From contig LNGK01000017.1 in assembly GCA_001510575.1 (NCBI GenBank), positions 317,194 to 381,193 on the forward strand: a stretch of DNA of 64,000 nt, written 5' to 3'. Of this stretch, positions 32,843 through 45,830 are shown one piece after another. Source of the DNA: Knoxdaviesia capensis. Lineage: Eukaryota > Ascomycota > Sordariomycetes > Microascales > Gondwanamycetaceae. Made by a program: the position numbers and the translations under genes. Every line of letters begins with the position of its first letter. The first letter of the stretch is position 1. Under the pieces are notes generated by a model. It saw only the letters and a program-made list of their open reading frames with translations. It searched no databases and was not told where the DNA came from.

Positions 32843-33979
32843 GCTTTAATGGCGGAGATTTGCAAGTGCTCGACCTTTTTTTTTCTGTCCTGTTTCTTTT
32901 CTTGTCGTTCTTCTAAGATTGTACTTTGGCTTTCTTTCTTGTTCTTTTTTTCTTCTGCTCTTTCTGGGACGGCAACACCTCTTCACTCATAGCATCTTTC
33001 TTTTTCTTGGGTATCTTGGGAGTTCTCTGTGTTCAAAGCTTGGAGTTCAGAACGGGTGCTGTCTATCAAATTTGTCAACGACCATCAAAAACGACCACGG
33101 GGCATTCATACAAAACATAAGGGTTCAAAAGCACTGAATGGGTTAGCGTTCTTCTTCCGGAGTTTTTTTTTTCGTTTTTCATTTGCGTTTCTCACGAATA
33201 TTACGATTATCGGTCTCTTCTTTTTCGTCCTGTCTGGCTCTGGTTCTGCTTGTCTGGAGAGGGAGAGGGAGAGCAAAGTCGTGTAATCTGGATGTTTCTT
33301 GGGTAGTTTAACGATGAGGATAATGAATCCATGCACTCCGTGTTCAAGTTCATGTGAATGTCAAAAAGAGCAGATGAAGTATCAAATGGATGAAGGTGTC
33401 AAAGAGATGCATATGCACGGAGGAGAGTCAAACAAGCAAGGGCGGTTATCTCCAGGACCAAAAGTCTGCGCACACTCTCTCTTCTGCTAAACGCGCTATT
33501 TTCCTGCGATGCACCCACCCGAGCTGACTCAGGCAGTCTGACCAATCACAGCTGCGTCAGCTAGGGCGAAGGTATTTCCCGCATTATGAACGAGAGGCAG
33601 CAGTATTTTCTGTCCTGTCCCTGCATTGGTCCATACATAAACCAAGAACTCGACGACAGCTCTCTTCCCCTCCCTCCACCACAATTATATGCCTCGAAGC
33701 GAGCCATCCCGAAGAAAGCGTGACTAAGAGAAGTTGTGCGAGAGAGAGTGTGTTTGTCCGAGAGTTTTTTTCTCCGACTCCCCTCCCCCCAAAAAGAACG
33801 CAACTCCACACCATAAACGAATGCTTCGTCGTCGCCGAGCTTCTACACCACGGCCCGCGAACTTCGAGCTCCAGGAACTTGCAACACAATCGCGCCTCAA
33901 CAACCCGCGGCGGATCATCCGAAGACGCATCATCACCGGCGACGACCGCGACGCTGCTGCTGCTGACGGCTTCTACACC
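32843..33979. promoter_or_regulatory. 3' UTR of LRR gene and promoter of the V-ATPase gene
   Basis: The first half is T-rich, as expected for a 3' UTR. A CCAAT box lies at 33542-33546 (GACCAATCACAG), 434 nt before the V-ATPase start. An in-frame upstream ATG at 33821 would extend the next protein by 53 Arg-rich residues. Confidence 0.45.
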
Positions 33980-36900
33980 ATGGCGGCCGAACCGGATTCC
34001 ATCTTCCGCTCGTCGGAGATGAGCATGGTGCAGCTGTACATCTCGAACGAGATTGGCCGGGAGGTTGTCACCGCGCTGGGAGAGCTGGGACTGGTGCAGT
34101 TCCGCGATGTACGTTTCCCTGTGTTTTTTTGCTGTTTTATGCTGGTTGGCGGGTGATGGGATGAGATGAGATGCGTGAGGTGTTTTGTTGTGATGGAATT
34201 GCTGTGGTGGTGCCGTGTGCTAACAGGTGGTTTCTCCCTCGGATTTTACAGCTTAACGGCGATGTCAGCGCCTTCCAGCGCACCTACACCCAGGACATCC
34301 GACGTCTTGATAATGTTGAGCGCCAGCTACGTATGTCCTCTTTGTCTTTTATGTCGATGATGATGATGATGTTGTTGTTTTCCCTATCCGTCGTTGTTGA
34401 TAGTGCTGATAACGATGGTGATGAGGACGACGGCGATGAATGTTTATCGGGAACCCACAGACATCGAGAGGACCCACAGTAGCTAACAAAACAAACACAT
34501 CTCCCCCACAGGCTACTTCTATGCCCAAATGGAGAAGGCTGGAATCCCTCTCCGCAAGCTTGACCTCGACAACGAAAGCCTTGCTTCCCCCACCACCGCC
34601 GAGATCGACGAACTGGCCGAACGCAGCCAGAGCCTCGAGCAGCGCATCTTCCAGCTCAACGACAGCTACGAGACGCTGAAGAAGCGCGAGGTCGAGCTGA
34701 CCGAGTGGCGCTGGGTGCTCCGCGAGGCTGGCGGCTTCTTCGACCGTGCCCACGGCAACGTCGAGGACATCCGCCGGTCGACCGACAACGACGACGCCCC
34801 GCTGCTGCAAGATGTCGAGCAGCATCTCCAGGCTGCCGATGCCGAGCGGTCGTTTGCCAGCATCAACATTGGCTTTGTGGCCGGTGTGATCCCGCGCGAC
34901 CGCGTGGCGCCGTTCGAGCGTATCCTGTGGCGTACGCTGCGCGGCAACCTGTACATGAACCAGTCGGAGATCCCCGAGCCGCTCATCGACCCGACCAACA
35001 ACGAGAAGATCAACAAGAACGTGTTCGTCATCTTCGCCCACGGCAAGGAGATCCTCGCCAAGATCCGCAAGATCTCCGAGTCGATGGGCGCCGAGGTGTA
35101 CAACGTCGACGAGAACGGCGACCTGCGGCGCGACCAGATCCACGAGGTCAACTCGCGGCTCAACGACGTGCAGAACGTGCTGCACAACACGCAGACCACG
35201 CTGGAGGCCGAGCTGACGCAGATCTCGCAGGCGCTGTCGGCGTGGATGGTGCTGGTGACCAAGGAGAAGGCCGTGTTCAACACGCTCAACATGTTCTCGT
35301 TCGACCGCGCCCGCCGCACGCTGATTGCCGAGGGCTGGTGCCCCAAGAACGACCTGCCGCGCATCCGCTCGACGCTGCAGGACGTGACCAACCGCGCCGG
35401 GCTGTCGATCCCGTCGATTATTGACGAGATCCACACCAAGAAGAAGCCGCCGACCTACCTGAAGACCAACAAGTTCACCGACGCCTTCCAGACCATTGTC
35501 AACGCCTACGGCACGCCGACGTACCGCGAGTTCAACCCGGCGCTGCCGGTGATTGTGACGTTCCCGTTCCTGTTTGCCGTCATGTTCGGTGATCTCGGCC
35601 ACGCCGTGATCATGCTGAGCGCGTCACTGGCGATGATCTACTGGGAGAAGCCGCTGAAGAAGGTGACGTTTGAGCTGTTTGCCATGGTCTACTACGGACG
35701 CTACATCACGCTGGTGATGGCGATTTTCTCGCTGTTCACGGGCCTGATGTACAACGACGTCTTCTCGCTGTCGCTGACGCTGTGGGACAGCGCGTGGGAG
35801 TGGGAGCGGGCGCCGACTTACCCGGGCGAGAATGTAGGCGCGCTGCTCAAGGGCTCGTACCGCTACCCGTTCGGCTTGGACTGGATGTGGCACGGCACGG
35901 AGAACGACCTGATCTTCACCAACAGCTACAAGATGAAGATGAGTATCCTGCTGGGCTGGGCGCACATGACGTACTCGCTGTGCTTCTCGTACGTCAACGC
36001 GCGCCACTTCAAGAAGCCGGTCGACATCTGGGGCAACTTTGTGCCGGGGATGATTTTCTTCCAGTCGATCTTCGGGTACCTGGTGATGTGCGTGATCTAC
36101 AAGTGGTCGGTCGACTGGCTCAACCCGGAGAACCCGCGGCAGCCGCCGGGGCTGCTGAACATGCTGATCTACATGTTCCTGCAGCCGGGCACGCTGGACG
36201 AGCAGCTGTACCCGTACCAGCAGTACGTGCAGGTGTTCCTGCTGCTGCTGGCGTTTTCGCAGGTTCCCGTGCTGCTCTTCCTGAAGCCGTTCTGGCTGCG
36301 CTACGAGCACAACAAGGTGCGGGCGAAGGGCTACCGCGGGCTGGACGAGCAGGCGCGTATCTCGGCGCTGGACGACGACGACGAGCTGAACGGCAACGGC
36401 ACGGGGTCGGCGGCGTCGGGTGCGGCGGTGCTTAACGGACACCACGATGAGAACGGCGAGGGCGTGGCGATGCTGGGGCATGATGATGAGGATGACGAGC
36501 ACGAGGAGTTTGAGTTTAGCGAGGTGATGATTCACCAGGTTATCCACACGATCGGTAGGTTTTCCCCTTTTGTCTCGGTGTTGGCTTCTCTCGGTTGCCC
36601 TCCCCCCGCCGTGATCTTTTCCCGGGGGATATTACAACCACGGCGAGAAAAAACAAAAAAAGAAGAAAGAAAAAAAAGAGGAAAATGACAAAAAAAGCTA
36701 ACGGGTTTCTTCTGCACAGAATTCTGCCTCAACTGCGTGTCGCACACGGCTTCGTACCTGCGTTTGTGGGCGCTTTCGCTTGCCCATCAGCAGCTTTCGG
36801 CGGTGTTGTGGTCGATGACGCTCGGCCCGGCTCTGAAGACGCCGGGAGTTATCGGTGTTTTGATGATTGTGCCTTGTTTCTTTGGCTGGTTCTTCCTGAG

Positions 36901-37223
36901 TACGTTAGCCCCTTTTCCTCTTCGTTGTCACCACGGCAATTGTCGTGCCGGTTTTACTAACGTGTTGATCCTACAGCTATTGCCATTCTCGTCATGATGG
37001 AGGGAACCAGTGCCATGGTAAGTTTTCTCCTCCATTCTGCGATGATATGCTCGCGTGAACCTCATGCTAACGTATTTGCTTCTCACTCCAGCTTCACTCT
37101 CTTCGTCTAGCCTGGGTCGAGTCGTTCTCCAAGTTCGCGGAGTTTGGCGGATGGCCGTTTATTCCGTTCTCGTTCAACCTGTTGTTGGAAGAGTCGGAGG
37201 AGATCAAGGACTACTTGGGATAG
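33980..37223 (+). CDS. vph1: V-type proton ATPase subunit a (Vph1)
   Basis: Six exons, 33980-34108, 34252-34330, 34512-36554, 36720-36899, 36977-37017 and 37092-37223, give 867 residues; every intron has a CTAAC branch. Subunit a forms the membrane proton half-channels of the Vo sector and acidifies the vacuole or Golgi. The cytosolic N-terminal half starts IFRSSEMSMVQLYI, with LGLVQFRDLNGDVSAFQRTY and RRLDNVERQLRYFYAQMEK. The membrane half has NPALPVIVTFPFLFAVMFGD, GLDWMWHGTENDLIFTNSYK and HQVIHTIEFCLNCVSHTASY. Arg765 in SYLRLWALSLAH and Arg829 in LHSLRLAWVESF match yeast Vph1 Arg735 and Arg799, needed for proton transport. Length and order are normal for the family. An Asp/Glu/Gly-rich cytosolic loop at about 690-742 is low complexity. 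The start at 33980 has a strong CACCATGG context and matches the usual N-terminus. Confidence 0.97.
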
Positions 37224-40200
37224 TGTTTCCCCGTGTTTCCTCCTGATCTTTTTTTCTTGTTATAGATTGTGAGAGAAGTGTTTGGGGGGTTTTTTTTTGT
37301 CTACTATTCCTGTTCATTTGCTTATCATTTTCGTCTGGAGAATGGATAGCTCTCCGTGACATCTCCCTCCCTCACCGTTCCTTTTTTATTCTATCTGGTT
37401 TTCCTTTTTTATCTCGAAGTTGTTAGTTGCTGTAGATATAACATGTACCTATCCTGATTTTGTGTATGTGTCTGTGAATGCCGTGTTGGGGGGGAATACT
37501 GTGTGTATGCGTGCGGCATTGTTGGCCCCGATACGCTCCGGAATCCGCACGAGGCAGTGCTGGCCATTGCTTGGTGTTTTTCCTACGAGTTTGCACCCTT
37601 AGTTGGTGGCATTACTTGGTGATTCCCAGAACTGGTGGGCTGTAAGTGGCCATCTCTGCGCTTCTGGGATGGATGGGCAGGATGACTCTGCTCAGCCTTG
37701 CTCTGTGGGAACACAAGCCACGCAACGTCAGCAAGTAATAGCTTGGGAGCCTACGTGGGGCGTGATGACGGCCCCCAAGTCTTTTTCATCTTTATTTTTT
37801 TTTGTTCTTCCTGTGTCGTGTGACAGCAGCACCGAGGAGAGGAGGAGACAGAGAGCCAGGAAGAGGCACGATGTTTTTTTGCCTTTCGACTTGGGCGTGC
37901 CATGCGAGGTAACACACCAACAGGACCCTGAACACGTCTTCCATCCCTTTCGCCTTCGAAAAATGCCACATTCGGGATTTCTAGTCCCGTATTGACTTTT
38001 CATTCCAGCAAGCAAGCAAAAAAAGCAAGAAAAAAAAGGTAAACATTCGGGCCTCCCTTCCTGACGTGTACTGTACATACCTGATGTACATACACATGGA
38101 AATGTCCTGCTAGCCCGTGCGTAGGCGAGGTATTTCGGGGAGTTCTCTTCGCTGTGTTGGGTGGGCAGAGCGGCCTGGGGCCTTCTCTCTGGCGTGAACT
38201 CAAGTTTTCTCGGAGAGATTATCTACGGGATGCAATACGGGATGGTAAATGTCCACGCGGGAGGCGAAAATATGGCCAACACGAGGGGACTGGGCCTCGG
38301 CAAAGAGACAGTGACGAATGAGCAGTAGTAAGGAGGGTGATATCTGGAGTTTAGGACACGACGACCATCACGAGTCTCTCTGCTTTCTTTTCGTATGCCC
38401 AATCGCTAATGCCCGAAGTCTTGTCGTCCCGGTCTTCTTGGACTTCGGCCCTTGATATATACTAAAGCCGCAATATCGGGTCGTCTGATATAGGGGTGTG
38501 ACGTCGGGAGGGCCATGTTCCGGCGTTCCGGGGATGAAGAGGCGGTGTTGGAGTTCATGCCTTTTGGGGGCGCGTAAACCTTGCTCTTCGCCGTCTTCGT
38601 TCCTCATCTTCTGGTTCTGTCTGTATCTCCGCTTTGCTTTTGGGTGGGGGAAAGGACTTCACGTCCAGAAAGTTCAAGTCTTCTGGGCAATTGCTCTTCT
38701 CGTGAGGCTTTGATGGCAAACACGTGAGAAACAGACTGCGGCCCGTGGCTCAGCGGCTCCCAAAGTCCAGCACTAGTTCTTACGCGCCAGGCGCTGCTGC
38801 TGTGCTGTTCTGGTGCTCGCTTACACCCTAGGGTTTCCAGCCAGATTTTCCTGCCTCAGCCTCAGTTGTGCAGAAACGGTGTATTGGGTCCTAATAGACT
38901 AGGCCGGAAATACAGTGGGGAGTTAGTTGACGCAGGGGGACAAAAGCAACCTAAGATCACCCACTCTAGTAGTCAGGCACGCTTTTCCCCCTTTTTCCAC
39001 CCAGCTTGCCTGTGAAGAGCTTGCTTTATCTTCTCTCTTGCTTTCGCGTCGCAGATCCTGCATTCGACGTGCATATTCTGAGACGTCGCTGTGGATTGGA
39101 GAGTTTGACCACTCTGTTCTTCTTCTCTCCGCCGCCAATAGAGAGGAAGAGAATAAAGAGAGAGAAAAGTCGGCAGCTGGATCGAGATGGCCACGTTCCT
39201 TCCGAGTTTTTGTGTTGTTCTGTATTAGTCAAGCCACCCAGCGCGGAAGGTCCACACCGGGACCACAGACGGAGCCCCTTCCAGTTGTAGAGAGCGAGGA
39301 GAGGGAGCATGGCAGGAACGGAATATCGCCAGTCGTCCGCTCTTTCCTGCGAGTTTCTGTAGCAATTGTTGGTCACTCTGCCGGTGTTCATCTGATCACG
39401 GGTCACAGATCATCGCCGGGGAAAACTTTGATTTCCCCTCTTTCATCTCTTTGTAACTATCACCAGCTGTGGCCGTCAATCGCTTCCTCCTTGCATCTCT
39501 CTTTTCCGATGGGCGACGATCCTCGTCAGACTCAAGAGACTTGACACACACGCTCTCTCTCTCTCTCTCTCTCCTTTCTTTGCTCGTCTCCCAGAGTCTG
39601 TCTAGTACCGTGCTTTTATGCCCTGGATCAAGGGCCTCGATCCATCGTGGTCCGACCTTTCGAGTTTCTTGGCTTCGGTAATCCCCAGCCACAGCTGTTC
39701 CTCATTTTTTTATTTTTTTTTTCGCTGCTCTTGGGAGCGCGCACTTGGGCTGAGCCGCCGAGACACACCCAGCGCACGAGCAAAAGAAACGACGGCGAAA
39801 TCTGCCCTCCTCCACGTTTCCCCTTTCAGTCCCACACCCACACCCGCTGCGACTTTGCGTGTTCCCACTGTTGCATTCCCGCCCGGCTTTCTTGCTGTGC
39901 AAATCCCCTGAGCTGCATTTATTTTTGGCAGTTCCATCTGGGAAACCTCCGCCCTGCCCTCTCTTTTTTATCCTCATTTTTTCAAGTCAGATTCCCGATT
40001 GGCAGTCCTCCTTGATTGGCCACACCACCTCTTCCTTTCTCTCTTTCTTCCTCTCTCGTCACGCTATCTTTTCCCTGCTGGTGCTGCGCCCATCTTTCGT
40101 CTGTCGCAAGTGCAAGTGTCTCTCTTTTTTGTGATCTGACATAGATCCTCGTCGCTGGATGATCTCATTCTTTTTCATATCTTCTTATATCTTAGTCTTC

Positions 40201-40642
40201 AATCTTGTGTATATCCAATTTCTCCTGTATCATCTCTCTCTCTCTCTCTCTTCCCGTCTCTATACATCCAATTCTTCCTACGTGCTCGGCGTCCCTCTTA
40301 CGCACACTCCTCATCAAACACAACCACTACCGAGACGCGACAAATGAGCCACTTTTCCACGCCTTGAACCGCCTGCTTCCTCCCTTCTGGTCTCGCTCCC
40401 TTTGTTTGAACGGCCACCAGACGAGAGCCCACGAACTTCTTCCCGGCAAGTGGCTGCAACGCCGGTTTCTGTTTTCCCTCCAACCTTCTCTCATACAACC
40501 ATGCGATCGTGACCGAACACTTTGTGCCATTTCTACCCCAGCTCTTTGTTCCATCATCATCATCGTCCACCGAAACTTAACTCACTTCCGCGCGCCTCCG
40601 TCGCTTGCGAGCCGGCGTCACCACCGCTCGTTCCTTCCAGCC
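37224..40642. other. Intergenic region of 3.4 kb with CT-rich leader of the Uds1 gene
   Basis: The 3' UTR of the V-ATPase gene is T-rich. A TACTGTAC palindrome lies at 38067. The 1.1 kb before the start at 40643 is C/T-rich, with CT microsatellites at 39552-39573 and 40233-40251. Overlapping frames at 38927-39544 and 40205-40906 are by-products of this composition. No other gene is supported. Confidence 0.5.
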
Positions 40643-43591
40643 ATGAATGGCTACGCCCAACCGCGAAACCCCTACGGGGGCTTCGACTCCGGTGCTCAGT
40701 CTCCGCCGCCCGACGGCGCGTCGTCAATTGCCGCCAAAGTCGTCGTCGAAGGCTACCGGAAAGACATCATGAACAACTTCGAGCCGGATACCCCTCGATA
40801 TAATCCTGTGCGCTCATGCTCTCTCTCTCTCTCTCTCTTTGCTGTAAATGGCTACTGCTGCCACAACAAAACATATACTAACTCTCGCGGCTTCCTATAT
40901 CTCTAGTTAAATCCCGAACGCCCTCAAAGTTCGGCTCTCGTAGACCTCAAAGACCCCATCCAAGTCCACCTCCTAACCGAAACTGCGCTCTCCGACTCGC
41001 GCGCGTACGAGATTCTGTCCCAAGAAGAAGCCGATACGCTGAAGAAGCAATGTCAATATCTCAACCAAAGAATAGAAAAGGCCCGCGCCAACCTGACTCT
41101 CCAGAGCAAATACCGAGATGCCGCCGTGTCCATGGCGAAACTCTACCATTCCGCCGGGAAGCGGAAGAGTCTGCTGGGCAACCGGGCCAGCTCGGAGGGT
41201 GCACGAGAAGCTGAGGCCGAGCGGATAGCTTGCGAGAAGAAGTGCGAAGACCTGGCCGTCGAACTGTTCAACCTAGAGAAGCGTCTGATGGACCCTCAAC
41301 GACGCCTGTTAGAACACACTGCCGGAATCTTGCAAATGACCCATCGCGTTGCGAACAAGAAGTCGTCGTCTCTACAACCCGGTCCCATGGCCAACGGTAT
41401 CCCTGGAAGCCCCGAGAGCATGTATACCTATACCAACGGACGCGACAGCATGGATCCCGCCGGAGATGATTTCATGTTCGAAAACCAGTTTGAACGCTCG
41501 GAGAAGTCGCGGCCCCGCGGAAACACCATTGAAATCCCCGTTAAATCTCCCGGCCGTGAAGTTACCAACCGCTTGAAGGAGGAGTGCGACCAGCTTCGCG
41601 ACGAAAACTCTCGTCTTCGCTCCCAGAGTCTCGAGTTTCAAGCCCAGTTGGATGCCACCTCGCTTGAGCTGAACTCGATGAAATCGCAGACTCAGCGCCA
41701 GTCCCAAACCGTCTCCGATATTGACCGCCGCCTAGATTCTCTGGCCCAGCAGTTGAAGTCCACAATCACCAGCTTCAACACCCCCTCGAGCGCAACTTTC
41801 CCCACCCCTCCTCTACGCCGCTCTTCTGCCGGCAGCTTCCAGCAACAGCAGGCCGGCTCATCCGAAATCATCCTCCAGCAACTCTCATACATCGAGGCAG
41901 GATTGGCTGTTGTTCAACAGGAACGTGCACAGCTGGCCGACAGCCTTGCTCGCGAGTCGAGTACGTCATCGGTTGTCCTGACCCGAGCCGGCGAGAATCT
42001 GGCTCTGCTCAACAGCCAAGTGGCCGATATTCTCGCCTCTGTTAATCCGTCGCAAATCCCTGGCCCTCCTCCCCCCGCTGCCGATGTCAACGAAGGCTTT
42101 GCCTATCTTTCCCAAATTGTTGGCATTGTTGGTAGCGAGCTGGTTCGTGCCTCTGAGGATGCTGCTGCGGCTTCCGCTCGTGGCAATGCTAGCGGTGAGA
42201 TTGAGAGACAGCTCCGTGGCCTTTGGGACACCCTACAGGCACGCGATTCTCGTGTGGCCCAAGACAAGATGGACCGACAACGCGCCCGTGCCGAGAAGGG
42301 CCTGGAACCCGAGGACGACATTTCCGGAGACGACTCTATCCCCCTTATTCCCAACGAAGCCTTCTCGGTTCCGGCCTTCGCATCGACCGTTGACTCCATG
42401 GCTTCTCGCGTCATGAGACTGGTGGAGGAGAAGTCGGTGCTGAAGCGCCAAATCAAGCAGCAGCGCGAACTCAACTCGCGTGCAGTACCCGACGCTGAGC
42501 AGCAACTCGGCGAAAAAGATGCCCAGCTGCGTGCAAAGGAACAGGAGCTTGCCCAGAAGGATGCCGAGCTCAATGAAGTGCGCGCGTATCTCGACGGTGC
42601 GCGTGCTGATGCCTCGCAAACCCAGGGCATGCTGGTTTCCGCTCTGCGTGACTTGGACACTGCGAACAAGACCCGCGCTGCCGACGAGTCGAGTGCTGTG
42701 CAAGCCGCGCGCAAGGAGCTGGCCGAGAAGACTGCCGCTCTCGAGGAACTCGAAATCCGTAGCAAGGACCTCGACAGCCGACTCAACTACACCGAAGCGA
42801 GCCGAAAGGAGCTCGAGACCCGCATGGCCGATGTTGACGGCAAGATTGATTCCCTCACTGCTCAGCTGAAGGAGGTCACCGCCGCGCGCGATGCTGCCGT
42901 GACGTCGTCCGAGTTTAAGCAAAAGGAGCTCGACAGCAAGCAGCGCGAGATCAAGGAGAAGGACGACGTTGTCGAGAGCATGAACCTGATGGTGGTGGAG
43001 CTGAAGACGGAGCTCACCATTGCTCAGGCCGAACTCGACGGCGCCTACGGCTCCCGCGCCGAGCGTGCGGCCGACGTGGCCGCCATCAAGGGCAACGAGC
43101 GCGCCACCCAGCTGCAAAGCGAGACGGAGAACCTGAAGAACGAACTGTCGGAGACCATCAAACAGCTGGAGGAGATCACCAAGGAGACCATCGAGGCGGA
43201 GCGCGAGAAGCTGGAGATGGAGGGCAAGCTGGACGACGTGTCGGCGGCGCGCGCCAGTCTTGAGGCGGAGGTGCGCGAGCTGCGCGACCGCCTGGACCGC
43301 GAGGTGCTCAGCTCGCGCGAGCGCATGGCCAAGCTGCAGGACGAGCTCGACAACGAGCGGCTGCGGGCGTCGGCCGGAGGGGCTGGCGGCGCGGCGGGCG
43401 CGGGCGGGGCCAAGCCGAGCGCCGGCGCGTCGATGCTTAGCGAGCAGTTCCGGGCGACGATGCGTGAGGAGCGCAAGAAGTTCCAGGAGGATCTGCGCGA
43501 AGAGCAGGGCCGGCGGCGCAAGTTGGAGGAGGAGCTCTCGCGGCTCAAGAAGGCGCAGGGCCCCGGGCGGAGTCCGTTGAGTCCGCGGTGA
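40643..43591 (+). CDS. uds1: Uds1 (up-regulated during septation) coiled-coil protein
   Basis: Two exons, 40643-40807 and 40907-43591, give 949 residues. The intron has the weak donor GTGCGC but a perfect ACTAAC branch and CTCTAG acceptor. The N-terminus is Pro/Ser-rich. The Uds1 domain lies at about 75-215 and contains VDLKDPIQVHLLTETALSDS, YEILSQEEADTLKKQCQYLN and RDAAVSMAKLY. The rest is long coiled coil (about 205-260 and 480-940) broken by Ser/Pro/Asn-rich linkers, with many Glu, Lys, Leu and Ala heptads such as LGEKDAQLRAKEQELAQKDA, and a Gly/Ala spacer near 880-900. In fission yeast the namesake gene is induced at septation; a role at the septum or hyphal tip is therefore likely but is inferred from the family only. 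The ATG follows a CCAGCC context after a CT-rich leader. Confidence 0.88.
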
Positions 43592-45830
43592 TGAAGGATG
43601 TGTGGACGAGGAGGTGTGCCCGTATACACTTACTAACTATCTTTCACCTTTCGTTTGTTTCTCTTTTGGTTCTTTTTTTCTTTCTGCTTCGTTCATATAT
43701 CCAGCGTCACAAGTTCTTTTCTTTTCCTTCGTTCGGGGGCATTCATTCCATGTACATAGAACCAGGGTATTGCCGTCTTCTTCCGTTTTGTTTCTTTCCT
43801 GTTTCTGTTGCTTTTTGACAGAGGTGTTCGGTGTCGTGTGCACTTCTGTTTACTTTCTTCTTCCTGTTCTTGCTTTCGCTCGTTCTTGGACCCCGATCTC
43901 TCACTCACCCTTGCTTTATTATAGACATGACTACCACTGAAACGATTGCATAGGAGTCAACTTTCTTTCTTTTTTTTGGTATAGAGGACAATTGCATTTT
44001 TTTCCCCTCAATCACGATTGCCTTTGGGATTTGACTACATGTGACGCGATGTGTGGCTCTGGGAGACATGCGCAGGACTTGGGGAGGATCTCAACGGTTT
44101 GGTCGGGACATGGCCCCCGATGCACCACCCCGTAGCATCGCTCTTCACTCCTTCGTGTACAGACATATGTCTCTCTCTGTCTTGGCAACCGCCTCCATTC
44201 GCAGCCCCGACAAACAGAACGCTGGTGCAGCCGGTGATAGCGATGCTGGGAGGTGGTGTTTGTTGGTTCAGACGCGCGCTAAACCCCCCCCCCCCNNNNN
44301 NNNNNNNNNNNNNNNNNNNNNNNNNNNNNNNNNNNNNNNNNNNNNNNNNNNNNNNNNNNNNNNNNNNNNNNNNNNNNNNNNNNNNNNNNNNNNNNNNNNN
44401 NNNNNNNNNNNNNNNNNNNNNNNNNNNNNNNNNNNNNNNNNNNNNNNNNNNNNNNNNNNNNNNNNNNNNNNNNNNNNNNNNNNNNNNNNNNNNNNNNNNN
44501 NNNNNNNNNNNNNNNNNNNNNNNNNNNNNNNNNNNNNNNNNNNNTTTTTTTTTTTTTTTTCGCTGGAAGTCGACTCACTCGCATGCTGTGCGCCCGAGTC
44601 TCCGTGCTCTCTCGGCCAAGTTTCAGCCTTCGGGGGGCCAGATGCGGATACATATCGTGACGCGTCACGTGACGCAGCACTGCCGCGTGACGATGTCATC
44701 ACGCCCCCCCCCCTTTTTCTTCCTCCGACGTCGGAACTCCGGAGAGTTTATACGGTGTCGCAAGACAGATCACATGAAATCCGACATAGAGACTACCAGA
44801 TGGATGCTGTGGTGCTTTAAAGAGGCCTAGACATTCACGTATTGCATGCACATAGAACAGAGGGTCAAGAAGAAAAAAATGGAGATTTAAGCCAGGTATG
44901 AACAGGAGACGTAAAGTTTTGAATGAAGCTATCGAAAGCAAGAGATAAGAAAAAGGTAAGAATTAAAGCGCCGTTTGTATTTTATCCCCAGAACGCCAAA
45001 ACAGGGTTATATCAAACCCGTCTTTCCTCCTTCCCAACACCACACTAGTCACCTCAAAAAAGGCAACGAGTGGATGAGCGAAGAGAAACAAAAAAAGGAA
45101 ACACACTGGAGGACCTGGAGATAAAAGGACAAAACATTTGGGGGGCGCAGCTCGACTCAAGATGGCTCTGAAACCCTCCGTCTATATAGAGTAGCAAAAA
45201 AATGAAAATAATAAACACTGCTCCCCAGAACAATAAACTCCACCCCCAGAAATCAAGAAAGAAAACACGGACTTGCTTAGAAACAGCGGAAATGCTAGAA
45301 AACACCAAAATGCGCCCAGAAAAACAAAAGAGAAAGAACACAATGGAACAAAACCCCCGGCAGGAGAGAACTTGCCTGAGGACACAATAGACCGGCCGTA
45401 AATGCATCGACAAGGTTCGAAGGGTGAGGGGTGAGTCGAAGAGGAGTCTGAGGAGGGATGATCAGAAAATGAGGGAGCCCGAAGACAGAAAGCCATCGCC
45501 ATGAAAATGCATCGAGATATGAGGCAAAGCAAAGAAGAAAAAAAGAAAAACAACTCGCATCCTAAAGCAATAATATGCGGGGATATCAGAACGCCTCCAG
45601 AAAGGGAAGGAAACAGAGAAAAATGAGTATTAAAAAGCGAAATACAGTGCGCCAATCAATCAGGACCTTGTCCAAAGAGAAGGAAGCCGACTGGTGGTGA
45701 TCGGAAAAAGGCGGGAGATGAATGAAGGAAGGCGAGAGTCGGAAGGTTAGGCGTAGATAGTAGAAGGGGAACCCCCCAACGTATTGAAGTTTAGCAACGG
45801 TGGTGAGGAGCACAACGCGTCCTGGGTAGA
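43592..45830. other. Convergent intergenic region with an assembly gap
   Basis: It lies between the 3' ends of the Uds1 (+) and Sok1 (-) genes. The sequence after the Uds1 stop is T/C-rich, and that before the Sok1 stop is A-rich on the plus strand, fitting two T-rich 3' UTRs on their coding strands. A 249-nt run of N interrupts it. No gene is supported. Confidence 0.55.
44296..44544. other. Assembly gap (249 N)
   Basis: A run of N flanked by 12 C on the left and 16 T on the right. Frames reported through it are meaningless. Confidence 1.

Noticed and set aside
34349..35602. 417-codon minus-strand frame opposite the V-ATPase gene
   Set aside because: Shadow of exon 3; it also runs through two verified introns of the real gene.
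38740..38830. Possible second tRNA (CCGTGGCTCAGCGG start)
   Set aside because: No cloverleaf could be drawn: no matching acceptor stem or TTCGA-type T loop at the right distance.
44041..44830. Frames running through the first N gap
   Set aside because: Continuity across N is an artefact.
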